From the NCBI GenBank assembly GCA_026770025.1, contig JAMXDE010000014.1:620001-684000 (forward strand): 64,000 bases of DNA, written 5' to 3'. The position numbers and the translations under genes are program-made. Positions 9,669 to 19,668 of the stretch are shown here, in pieces. Source of the DNA: Craspedostauros australis (taxonomy: Eukaryota > Bacillariophyta > Bacillariophyceae > Mastogloiales > Achnanthaceae). Below the pieces are notes generated by a model. The model was not told the DNA's origin. It searched no databases and saw only the letters and a list, made by a program, of their open reading frames with translations. The stretch's first letter is position 1. Each line of letters opens with the position of its first letter.

Positions 9669-11253
9669 GGTGGACGATGGCGATGTCGATGACGGTTCAG
9701 ATAGCTGTGCTACGCTTGATTGGACTTTTGTTGCACTTGCTGATTGCACTTGCTGATTGCAATGATTTCTGTGGAACGACACTCGCGATCCTCGTGAATG
9801 TTGTGGTATCGTGTGTCGAGAAGGATGGAAACCTGTGAAAGATTGCAATGGAATGCTCTCCAAAGAATCGTTTCGTCGCTGGAGTGGTTGTGTACTGGCG
9901 GCGTTCGGGCTGGTGCTCTCTGGAATCGCCAACGCCTTTCGCGGAAGCTGGGCAAGGACGAGAGGCGTGCTGATGAAATGACGGATGCACGGGCCTTTTG
10001 GTATGGCACGGTGAACTCGCACTCTTGTATGAAGTATGAATTGTGGGTGTCGGAATTGTCTTTGGACTCAACGCCACAACACTGTGGTGGATTCCTTCGC
10101 TTGTGCTTCTTCGGGATGCAGTACGTGCACTTCCACTGCTCGCACGAGTGCTACTATGGATGGGCTTCGGATGAGCGAGGGTGCTGAAATCAATGACATG
10201 ATGATGGCGCAACGGCCTTCTGCCGAGGGGCGACGGAGGACACATGGTGTGGATGTGTCCCATCTGGACCAGCACCACCATGTGAACATGCCCCCTCCAT
10301 GACGAAGGCACATGGTGCATCAGCGCCTGATGGATCGTGGGAGCCTCTGATTTTGTGATCATCCGCACTTCGTGTGCCAAACCACGACCCAAAAACAGGA
10401 TTGGTTCCGAATTGACACGATGTGACAGAAGCGAAACTCGGAAAGGACCCGGATGTGGAGCGTTGGTCGATCAGGTCAACTTGACCTCTCTGACTTGACG
10501 TGTTCGTGACGTCACGCGTTGAAGAAGAAAGGAAATGTCGCACCAGATCGCTTTTTGCCACGCACACCCCAAAGCGAACAAGTTGGTGACGCTGCTTCCT
10601 ACCCCTTGTTGGTATCATCGTTGTTCCTCCCATCACCAGCACCACCAACGAACGCAGCAGAAGAAATCGTGGTCGCGTTGTGCGTGGTACTGTGCTCACG
10701 CGCCATCTGCGAAGGGGGCGCCAAGTGGGTTGGTTGATGTGTCAGCACAGCCAATCTTCCAAGAAATTGGCGGCATCGTAGCAAAGAACAACGATACGCA
10801 CACGCCAACCAGCGAGAATGCTTCGAACCAACACAAGAGGAACATTGTAGGAGCGCAAGCAATACATGACACATCAGAGAGTGCTCCATCCTCGCACATC
10901 ATCACATCACATCCTGCACAGAACACGTTGCCCTCCGCAGCTGACAACAGATCCAACAATCGTAGTTCGCACCATACCATAACACCATACCACATCATAC
11001 CACACCATACCATACCATACCATATCGTACATACTCGTCCGAGTACCATCCTCTTGCCATACGCTCCTGTTGACGGATCTACAATCGGGTACGTCCGAGT
11101 GCGAACAGATCGACACCACGCGTGCTCTGCTCTACTATATACTCTACTCTGCACTACGCTGCACAATTCTATGCATCAGCACTTTGACGCAATCACAATC
11201 ACAAGCCCGCTCCCGACCTTGGTGACCTGCATAGCTCGTCGAGTAATTGCACC
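9669..11253. other. Intergenic region between divergent genes
   Basis: About 1.6 kb separating two divergent genes, so it should hold both promoters. I see no convincing ORF, RNA gene or core promoter motif. It contains a CATAC/ACCAT microsatellite (10968-11031), immediately followed by the hairpin TACTCG-tc-CGAGTA (11032-11045), and a GCTCGTCGAGTA motif just before the next start codon (11234-11245). Confidence 0.5.
10968..11031. repeat. ACCAT/CATAC microsatellite
   Basis: Imperfect tandem array of ACCAT-like pentamers, about 64 bp, upstream of the plastid-targeted gene at 11254. Confidence 0.8.
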
Positions 11254-12396
11254 ATGATGCGGCCTACTGGTATCACGGCTTCTCGCGTATTCACCGTGCT
11301 GTTGAGCACGGCAGCGTTGGCAGCGGCCTTCGTTCCATCAATCCATCACCGACGACAGCTCGCCGCTCCAAGTATTGGTGAAAAGAACGCTTTCCTTGTT
11401 GGCCACAAGGATGGCGGCGCTCCAAGGTTCGCGATGACGTCGCTGTTCCAGCTCAGATCTCAGGTCAACGCATCCATGGACAAACAGCATCAGCAGCAAC
11501 TCGTTTCGCACATCCCCGATCCAAAGACTCGCCAGAAATCCACGAAGTTCGAAATAGAATTCCGCAACCTGCTGGAAGGAATCCTCTACACGCAAGAACA
11601 GATCGATGCCGTCCCCTATTCCAAAGTCCGCACCGTCGTGCACGGCATCGCAGCAAGCTATTCCGAACCGGCCGTCTACCGAGCATTCGAAGTGCTGTAC
11701 GAGGACCACGCGCCGTTGCGCATCGCAGGACGCCTCGTGTATTCCAAGATGAAGCAGACAGTGGAGACGTCGATCGAGGCGCACGACGCAGAGATGGGGC
11801 GTCTCCGAACCGCCGAGAGCATCGGAGTGTCCCTCGACGAATTGCAGGCAAGCTGGAGGACGTTCGGTGACTTCGCGGGTGGAACTCAGCTTGGGATCAA
11901 GACTTTCCGATCGCAGATGCTGCCGCTTCTCATGGAGGAACTGCATGGGATAGAATCGGGCGAGATCTGCGACGCTGTTTTCCAAGGAATGAAAACCGTT
12001 GGATTTGCAGACCTCATCCTCAGGACGCAGCGGCTGCTGCTGCTCTCCGGAGCATCATCGCCGCATTCGTCAGCAACAGCGATGCGACATGTCATCGATT
12101 TTGATCGATACGCGAGCAGCAAGCAGGGAGTTGACAAAAAACTTCAACGGATCAAAAAGCACAACGTCCGTTACGATGAGATGCTCACGATCTTCGATGG
12201 GTGGAAGCAATACGCTCCATCGGGCGAAGGAAGGCGGCTCGACATTCTCCGAGGTTGCTTTGTCGGCGCCGGAAATGAACATGTTGTGGAGGCCCTTCGA
12301 GTCATCTACACCGAGTATTCCGCGCTGAGGATAAGCGGTGACTGGATCTTCAAAATCGTGTCGGCGATCATGAAATCAACCATCAAATCAACGTAG
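11254..12396 (+). CDS. Plastid-targeted protein with two similar modules, function unknown
   Basis: 380 aa, single exon. Residues 1-26 form a signal peptide (RVFTVLLSTAALAAAF) ending in AAAFVPS, the plastid-import motif class of ochrophytes. The mature protein appears to contain the same module twice. Around residues 105-175: LLEGILYTQEQIDAVPYSKV, AVYRAFEVLYEDHAPLRIAG, RLVYSKMKQTV. Around residues 305-375: MLTIFDGWKQYAPS, HVVEALRVIYTEYSALRISG, DWIFKIVSAIMKSTI. No cofactor or catalytic motif is evident and I do not recognise the family. It converges on the glycosyltransferase gene across 330 bp. Confidence 0.75.
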   Translation: MMRPTGITASRVFTVLLSTAALAAAFVPSIHHRRQLAAPSIGEKNAFLVGHKDGGAPRFAMTSLFQLRSQVNASMDKQHQQQLVSHIPDPKTRQKSTKFEIEFRNLLEGILYTQEQIDAVPYSKVRTVVHGIAASYSEPAVYRAFEVLYEDHAPLRIAGRLVYSKMKQTVETSIEAHDAEMGRLRTAESIGVSLDELQASWRTFGDFAGGTQLGIKTFRSQMLPLLMEELHGIESGEICDAVFQGMKTVGFADLILRTQRLLLLSGASSPHSSATAMRHVIDFDRYASSKQGVDKKLQRIKKHNVRYDEMLTIFDGWKQYAPSGEGRRLDILRGCFVGAGNEHVVEALRVIYTEYSALRISGDWIFKIVSAIMKSTIKST

Positions 12397-12729
12397 CACC
12401 GTACGAATAAGAAGTCCACCGTGAGACGCCATCACACACAACGAGTAGAGAGTTGGTGTAATGCAATATTACGAAAATATAATATAATTCCATTGAAATG
12501 AAGAAATAGTCGCACCACCGCCGCCACTCTGGTGGCAACGCTCGTCGGTGAATGTCATCAAGGTTCGATCTCCAAGCCGCTCTTTCAAAGTAGTCTATTG
12601 GCGCATGGTCGTCGACGTTGCCAAGTCGATTGCCATACTCTGCACCACTCTCCTGTCTCTGGAGAGTGTTCCAGTTGACGGTTGACTCTGCGCCGAGTGG
12701 AGCACTCTGCGGTCATACTGTGGAGTATT
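12397..12729. other. Short convergent intergenic spacer
   Basis: About 330 bp between two convergent stop codons, presumably two 3' untranslated regions. A GGTTCGATCTCC string at 12561 resembles a tRNA B box, but there is no foldable tRNA around it. Nothing else seen. Confidence 0.5.
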
Positions 12730-14268
12730 TCAGTTGCTGGCTTGCAGCTTTTGCTCGATTTTGTAGAGCAGAGAGTATTGAGAATGGAAGGGTCCCATGC
12801 ACTTGTCTCTGCACGGTAATGCAATCCGTCTCAAAGCTGTAGTTCGATTGAATGGGCTGCCAGCATCCTGCAGCAGCGCCATGCTGTTTTCCTTCCCGAA
12901 ATGATTCACAAAACCTCTAATCCAGGACCTCGGTTCGTCGCCGAGTTGTGAACCCCGATCCTTGTACGACCTGCTACTTCGAGCCCTCCACTTCTCGGCG
13001 CGATCCTCGAGCCCTTTGCGGTTGTCGTTTGGGCGCAGGAAGGCCTCAAAAGTTCCGATGTAGTGGTTGATATGAAAAATATCCTCACGCTGCCCCCAAG
13101 GAAGGGGGCATTGTGAGTCGAGCAACCGATGGACGCTCATCTGTTCCCCCACGAAGTTCAGCTTGGAGACATCCGCGATGGCCTTGCCAGCGTAGCCTTT
13201 ACCTTCTACGTGGCGGAACCGCAGCGTCTGGAATCGATACGGATCCAAGAAGTCAGGGACGTCACGTCGTACATGCATACTAGGACTCTCAAAGGAACTG
13301 AGTTGCGTGCGTTTTGTGGTGATGCATGGTCGTTCGAAGTGACTTGCTCCATTCGTGATGTTGTGATGTTGGATCTGCTGGAGAGCGTCGAAGAGGCTCC
13401 CTGGCTCAGCCATCCTGTCGGACGCGTTGGGAACGGTGATGCTGTTCAAGACGATGATCTCATCTGTGTCAATGAAGAAGGACCATGTACGGTTGCGTTC
13501 CTGGAGATACATGGAGCATCCGCGGTAGAACTCTTCCTGGTTCGCGATGTGTACATCGTATGCCTGCTCGGCAGCTTTCTTCCTGTTCTTCATACGGGGC
13601 AACTGAGCCCGCCACTTCAATATCGTTAGCCTCCTTTCTTCATCTCTGGCGAAATCATCGAGGTTGTGCCACACCGTGATATTCATCAGACCCTCCCATC
13701 GTGCAATCAGCGGTTGAAGGTGCTGTGTGCTTTGGGGATCGCGGAAGATGACGAGAGTGCGTAAATTGAATGTGAAGTAGTGGTACGCGATCCATTCGAC
13801 GAGCCGTTGTGTGTCGTCCATCCAGATGAGGCAAGCGGAGGATGTGTTGCTGATCGGGAGATCAAGCGAGGGTGGAGGCCGAATTGCACCGTTGCCTGCA
13901 ACGGTTGATGCCGTCGTTGTTGCGTTTGCTATTGCTTCTGTTGGTGCCATCGTTGGTGCCGTTGTGGGGGATGGAGCTGTTGCAGTTGCGGTTACATTTG
14001 CTGCCGCTGCTATTGACGATATCGCATCGTCCAAAGGCGGATGCGGTTCACTTGCGACGGTGTCATTGTCGGTGTTCTTCTCAGCAATGCCGGCGCTGTC
14101 AGGGGTGACTCCACCACCGGCGATGATTTCACTCAACATTGCACCGCCGTTGACATCAATCAGATCGTCCGCATGCTGGGTTGGCGGCTGAATGCTGATG
14201 AGAAGATTGAGGGTGACGACCAGCACCATCGCAAATGCCACGCGGTTGCTCATCACCGCCTTTGGCAT
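12730..14268 (-). CDS. GT92-like glycosyltransferase, type II membrane protein (copy A)
   Basis: 512 aa. A short basic N-terminus and a hydrophobic anchor (about residues 9-27, VAFAMVLVVTLNLLIS) give a type II Golgi topology. A Thr/Ala-rich stem follows to about residue 135. The catalytic region starts at SACLIWMDDTQRLVEWIAYH, a DUF23/GT92-type opening (acidic pair, then EW-x-x-YH). The metal-binding DxD motif is in FFIDTDEIIVL near residue 268. Later conserved blocks are EDIFHINHYIGTFEAFLR and a Cys pair in LPCRDKCMGPFH. It transfers a sugar to an unknown acceptor in the secretory pathway (inferred from family). A paralogue of identical length sits at 61371-62909 on the other strand. Confidence 0.8.
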   Translation of the reverse strand: MPKAVMSNRVAFAMVLVVTLNLLISIQPPTQHADDLIDVNGGAMLSEIIAGGGVTPDSAGIAEKNTDNDTVASEPHPPLDDAISSIAAAANVTATATAPSPTTAPTMAPTEAIANATTTASTVAGNGAIRPPPSLDLPISNTSSACLIWMDDTQRLVEWIAYHYFTFNLRTLVIFRDPQSTQHLQPLIARWEGLMNITVWHNLDDFARDEERRLTILKWRAQLPRMKNRKKAAEQAYDVHIANQEEFYRGCSMYLQERNRTWSFFIDTDEIIVLNSITVPNASDRMAEPGSLFDALQQIQHHNITNGASHFERPCITTKRTQLSSFESPSMHVRRDVPDFLDPYRFQTLRFRHVEGKGYAGKAIADVSKLNFVGEQMSVHRLLDSQCPLPWGQREDIFHINHYIGTFEAFLRPNDNRKGLEDRAEKWRARSSRSYKDRGSQLGDEPRSWIRGFVNHFGKENSMALLQDAGSPFNRTTALRRIALPCRDKCMGPFHSQYSLLYKIEQKLQASN

Positions 14269-15618
14269 GGTTGTGGTGTGTTATCGTCAATTCATGGGTT
14301 GGTGCGCAACTGAGGCTCTGGGTTTTGGCCTTGATGCCGTTGGTTCGAAGCAGACTTCGCTCTGGGAATGTGTTGTTTGTATGGTCCTCTGCGGCTGCAC
14401 AATGCAATCACTCTTGAGATAGCTGCAGGAATACAGCGGAGAGACCGATGGAACTCCACCTGCGCTGGGATGGTGCCATCAACTTCACTGGACAGATCGA
14501 TCACGATCCTGTTTCAACGGTCCAACATCCCCATCATCATTTTCCATCATCGTTTTCCACAACATTGTCCACGAGTCGTGTTTTTGTTGTTGATTTCTTC
14601 GCACAATCATAAAATTGTCGCAAATCAATGAAGTGAAACGAGGTGAAAAAGCAAGTTACAACACACGTGAAACTGATTTAGAGTGAAAAAGAGTAAAGAT
14701 GCAGATTATGAGTCTTACCGATGTCGTATGCGTCAGTGCTGTTGTCTCATTGCTGTGTGGTCCATGGTTGGTAGTGGCGGCTATCGTGTAACGCCGTTTC
14801 AACGGTTTCATACATATCCCGGTTTGAAAGAACACGTTTCTCACTTCTCAACGCAAGATACCTACTACCTCCAGGTCGCAGTTGATGCACTCACGATAAC
14901 ACTAGTTGTGGAGTTTTGGCCCCTTGTTGTCACTGGTTTGCTTGCTTTTGGGAGAAACGGCGATTGGATATTTAGAGCTATTGTGTGTTTGCTCTCGCTG
15001 ATCCGTCTTCTACGTCACAGGGAACGTATTCCACGTCATGAGAAACGAGTCACAACAGAGGAAGAGACATCGTGTGACTCTTCCTCCGCAAGACAAGATG
15101 ATGACTGCGCGCGGCAACAACAGAATGTGCCAGGCCAGGACAGCCAACAACACTCCACGTTGACCAGTCTCACAATGGAAACCAGCAACATCCAATCGTC
15201 TCGGAATACGACGAAGCGCATTGGCGATCTGTACGACGCAGACGACAGTGCTTTGCCAATCACCACGACATCGTCTTCACCTCGGCTGCCAATCCTGTGA
15301 ATGATGCATGCACAGCTCAGCCAATCCACATTCTTGCCACTGTTGCTGTTTCCATTTTTCTTCTCCGATAACATGCGGTGCGCACATGATCAACGTGGTA
15401 CGGTATGCATCCTGCGCAACCGTGCAGCACGATCCTCCTGCATGAACGCCAAGGCGCAAGGGACGACATCAACACAACCGAAAGTACCAATCCAGCCACG
15501 AGTGTGAAGGAGCCTTGAAGCAAATACGAGCAATAGTAAACCGCTCGTCCAAATTCGAGAGGAAAGAAACAGCATTCCAGCAAACCACAACCAAGCAAAG
15601 ATCACGTGGAAACCGAAG
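14269..15618. other. Intergenic region with a dispersed 48-bp repeat
   Basis: About 1.35 kb. A frame open from 14683 starts only with GTG. Its first ATG, near 14728, would give a 190-residue protein with one hydrophobic segment and no recognisable domain. Because it contains the 48-bp repeat at 14867-14914, I do not call it a gene. No RNA gene seen. Confidence 0.45.
14867..14914 (+). repeat. 48-bp dispersed repeat, copy 1
   Basis: These 48 bases are the exact reverse complement of 24391-24438. Sequence on either side is not shared. It begins ACCTCCAGGTCGCAG and ends TAGTTGTGGAGT. It is not a tRNA or any RNA I recognise; it may be the core of a short interspersed or terminal element. Confidence 0.85.
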
Positions 15619-18341
15619 ATGCTCAACTTCAAGGCAGTTACCATCACGGCGATCTTGCTCGCCGAATGCAAGACGATCGATGCCATCCTTCGCGGCCATA
15701 GATTGATTGACCCAACCAACGAACTTCATGTTGCGATGCAGGCAACCAGACTGCTGAAGGGCGACGGTGGTTTCATTCCAAAGAACGTCAAGGGTAACAA
15801 ACAGACGGGAGCACCGTCCAACAATCCAAGCAGCAATCCCAGTGTGGCACCAACCAGTTCGCCTACCAGCTCTCCTACATTGGCACCAACTGCGTTGGCC
15901 TGAATAATGACGACAACACCGACTTCTACACCAACCTTGCCACCAACTGGGGCACCAACTTCAAGGCCAACTGGGCGGCCAGTTGCCTTGCCGACCAGCA
16001 ATCCAACCCTGAGGCCTACCTCATCACCGACTGACCAGCCAACAGGCGGAGCAACCAGCATGCCGACATCAGGGCCTACATCTGCACCGACAACCATCTC
16101 GTTTGCATTTGATTCCAGCATCTCCGTGGCCTGCGAGCCAGATGTTGCGCCGCCATGCTTTCCGCCGGAGGCATCCGAGCCGAAGACCATCATCTGCAAT
16201 CCATCCAAGACATCGTACCGCAAGGCCGTCACTGCTGTTCGAAGCACACCAGGATTGCAGAATTACTTTGCATGCGCTGGCCTCTTGACCAAGGGGGATG
16301 CGCACAAGCTATTCAACCGATATGCGTCCAGCCCCTTGCTAGCTGAGGAGCTGAAGCTATTGTCCGCCGCCGGCACCACTCTGCTCACAGCTCTTGGTGG
16401 CGAGGACATCTACTACATGTGCCAGGACGCTGGGGCTCCAAGCTGTGCAGAGAAGTATCACTGTACCAGCGCCGACGGTTACAGTTTCATGACCATTGCC
16501 ACCACTGCCTGCATTGGGTCTGGATCTTGCGACAGGATGGGACGAAACACATTGGTCCTGGCTTCATCCTGTACCAGCAAAGGGGTATGCGCCGGCATGA
16601 ACTCTCTTTATGTTTCCAATTGCTATGGTCCTCACCCAACATACGGTGTCACCTTCATTGGTCAACTGGCCTGCACTGATTATCTTTCCTGCGTCCTTGC
16701 TGGCACATACTCCTACAGAGACGCCATCATACAAAGCGGCGCCTGCGTTGGACCCTACGCCTGTGCGAGCGTTGGCTACCGCGTTGAACAGTACGGGCCC
16801 AGCCGTTCCCAGAGCCACGTCAGAATTGGGTTCAACGCATGCCTTGGTGAATATGCATGCACCGCAGCACATGCGAGCGGTTACTACGACTGCACATGCA
16901 CATCGTTGCCATCACCTGCGAAGATTCAGGGCAGCTTGAGCATCGGCGACAATGCCTGCGCCGCAGCCTACGCTTGCCCGGGATTGGGATTCGGTGACTC
17001 AGTGACAACTGACATCATTGTGCCAGACTATGGCTGTGACAGCAGCGGCGCATGCTACGAATGCATGACAAAAACCAACTGCGACAGCGACGAAGTCTTC
17101 ATTATCTACGATGCTGCCGTCGCCTGCCCCAAAGACGTCGATGGCGACCCAACCAGTGAAAAGGGTCGATCAATTCTGCATCAACAAAGACCAACGCCCA
17201 ACAGATTGCCCAACTTTCGCCCCCTTCTCCGCTGGCAAGCGATACCCCAACGATGATTCCGACAGAGCAGCCATCCGATCTGTCAACTTTTGTTCCAACA
17301 AACTCCCCAACCATCAACAAGACCACCCTGCAGACCCTTTGCTTGAATGAGGCTGGGGAGGTTACTGCGGGCTTCACCTCCAGACAAGTCGTCCTCTGCG
17401 ATGATGATGTGGGCACATGCGCACAATTCGTCAACGACAACGAGTCTCTCCCAACGAACAAGGACAGGTTCGTGAAAAGCATCTTCGGGTGCGATGACGA
17501 CCAAGGCAGCCGGACGTCGCAGCAACAGGCGCAGGTACGATTTGATCGCATCAAGAATGACCCCCAAGCAATCGCAGCCATCCTCACTGCTCTCGAAGGC
17601 GATGGCATCCTTCTCACTGCGAACGCCGCAAGCCTATCCACGAGATGCGGTGCTGTGGGCGGGGCCTGCCGCTGAGGAACTCTTGGTTGGACTCTCAGGG
17701 GCGACATCATCATCACCCTGGACTCATGTGCAAGTGATAGTTCCTGCGAAGAGGTTTCGAAGGATGCCATCATCCTCAGCAGCTGTCTGGGACCAAAATC
17801 CTGCAAGAATCTTGGATCTTTTTCCAGCCCTCCCAGTGCCACGGCCACCATTGGCTACCAGATCATCGGGCCAGCCGCATGAACTAGCACAAACAGCTGC
17901 GAGAATCTTGGGCAGAACATCTATGGTAACATCTGGACCCAACACGCAGGATGAAATGGCGGGGACGGCTGCAAAGGCCTTGGAATTTGCGCCGACCAGT
18001 CTCCCAGTATCGCCACACCTACGCTTGCCAACATCGACGTGGGGATGAACGCTTGTGAGGGACAACGCGCTAGTCAGAATGTTCACGCTGGCCCGTTCAA
18101 GACTCTCGGTTGTATCACCATTGGCAGTGGCACATGCTTGTCACAAGACAGCTGTAACGGTGTTGCAAACTCCAACTTGGCGGTTGATGATCTGGTCGTG
18201 GCGGCGAACACCTGCGCGGCTCCAAGCAACTGTCAGGACTGCATGGCGACAGACATGTGCAGCGGCTCTCCTGGCTGGACCTACACCATCGACAGCCCAT
18301 CCAACGACTGCCCTGGACAAAATAACGATGCATGCTCTTGA
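15619..18341 (+). pseudogene. PT-rich, Cys-rich secreted protein locus, duplicated and decayed
   Basis: ATG 15619 starts a signal-like segment (MLNFKAVTITAILLAE). A PTxxPT linker follows (to about 16100) and then a Cys-rich module in which units such as ACIGSGSCDRMG, ACVGPYACASVG and ACLGEYACTAAH recur every 30-40 residues, ending in CYECMTKTNC. The frame has an in-frame TGA at 15901 inside the PT linker; the same frame resumes at once with ATG 15907 and runs to 17256. A second, similar module (PT linker at about 17190-17320, then Cys-rich units to CQDCMATDMC at about 18250) is spread over other frames with several stops. PT linkers and such Cys repeats are common in diatom cell-surface proteins. 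A pseudogene is the simplest reading. A 72-nt GT-AG segment (15894-15965) could remove the first stop in frame, so a live first half is possible. Confidence 0.55.
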
Positions 18342-19668
18342 AAAATGAAATGGCTGACCGCACTCTCAGGGCGCGAACAGGAGTGGGAGTACAAACATCA
18401 CGACGTATCCACATGTACGCCCATGCTCATACGGTCGCATCTTCCGCAGCGGCAAGACAGCATGGATGCGATCCATATTCAGAACGAATGGCTCAACTCA
18501 ACTCCATCGTTGCATATGGCACGATGATCGAAGAATAGAATACATGTTACAATACAGTCATGGAACAATCGTTTGCATCCTGTGCTGTGCTGCGCCTTGC
18601 CAGTTGTGCATTCTCGTACTTCCATGTGCTAGTATAGCATGATATGGTACCTTTGCCCATGACTTCAAGGGAGCATATCCGAAGATGAACCACACAACTT
18701 GACTACAGTTTCAACCACTCCGTCCAGACATCCATACGAGTGCACTTGCGTTCTTGTCGTACAACTCGTCGAGTATTCTAAACTTGTCTTGTTCGAGGCC
18801 AGCTCAGCGAGGAAACGTTATGTGCGAACTAAAACGAAGACTCGGTGATGCCACGTTTGGTTACCCAGAACGTCTGTATCTGCAGAAGGGGGCGTCCTGC
18901 GTGTTCGTCTTCAGCACGCAGACGACGGAATAGCTCATCGAATGTAACATATTATAGGAGCTGCACTAGCACATCACAACATAGCATAGTATAGCATATG
19001 AGCATGGTATGGTGTGGATTCGTTGCGCTCTACTCTACTCTACTCTACCAATACATGACGATTGTGCTAGTGGCAGCGCCGTCGGCAGGGCACGAGCAGA
19101 GATGAATGATCAGAGGATGCATCGTTGGTGCTCCAGTGACGAGTACAGACGCTTGGACTTGATGGCAGCAACGATCGCGAGGGTTGCACATGTGTGATGA
19201 AGAGAAAGCGGAATACTGGCATGGCACGATGTGGTACAGATGTACGAGTGCGGTACCAACCAAGAGGAGGCTTTGCCATTCGATTGGTTTGTGCGACACA
19301 CACCGATTGTGCTGGCGCTCCGATCGACGCAGTTGAGGCCTTGGAGCGTTTTTGTGTGTGGTTCGGATGGAAATTTTCCGACCAGAACGGCACAACACAA
19401 CGTGCCGGCTCCACGACGCGATGGCTCCACGACGCACACCATTCACGACACAAAAATACGGTCCGCGTCACACAATTCACACCACTCGTCACAAAACACA
19501 AAACAAACATCACACACCACACCACACCACACCACACCACACCACACCACACACCACACCACACATCACACATCACAATCCTCCATGCCATCAAACAGAC
19601 GATGTGCACACAGGCACTCCAATCACAGGTGTGCCTATAACATATAATACTACTACTTTGATTTGCAG
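18342..19668. other. Intergenic region, no gene seen
   Basis: About 1.3 kb. It contains ACTCGTCGAGTATT (18764-18777), a short CTACT run (about 19030-19047) and the CACAC microsatellite at 19510-19577. ORFs on both strands here are short and compositionally biased. Confidence 0.5.
19510..19577. repeat. ACCAC pentamer microsatellite
   Basis: About 68 bp of near-perfect CACAC/ACCAC repeats, about 90 bp beyond the 3' end of the transposase ORF. Confidence 0.88.

Noticed and set aside
12561-12572. GGTTCGATCTCC, a B-box-like string
   Set aside because: Flanking sequence does not fold into a tRNA cloverleaf.
14683-15300. ORF of about 205 codons between the GT92 gene and the PT-rich locus
   Set aside because: It starts only with GTG, contains the 48-bp dispersed repeat, has no domain and a biased C-terminus. 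I left it as intergenic.
15726-16247. Minus-strand ORF with regular Val/Gly repeats
   Set aside because: It is the mirror of the PTxxPT-encoding repeat on the plus strand; the periodicity is explained by that gene.
19510-19577. Regular repeats considered as a CRISPR-like array
   Set aside because: Simple CACAC microsatellite without spacers, in a eukaryotic genome.
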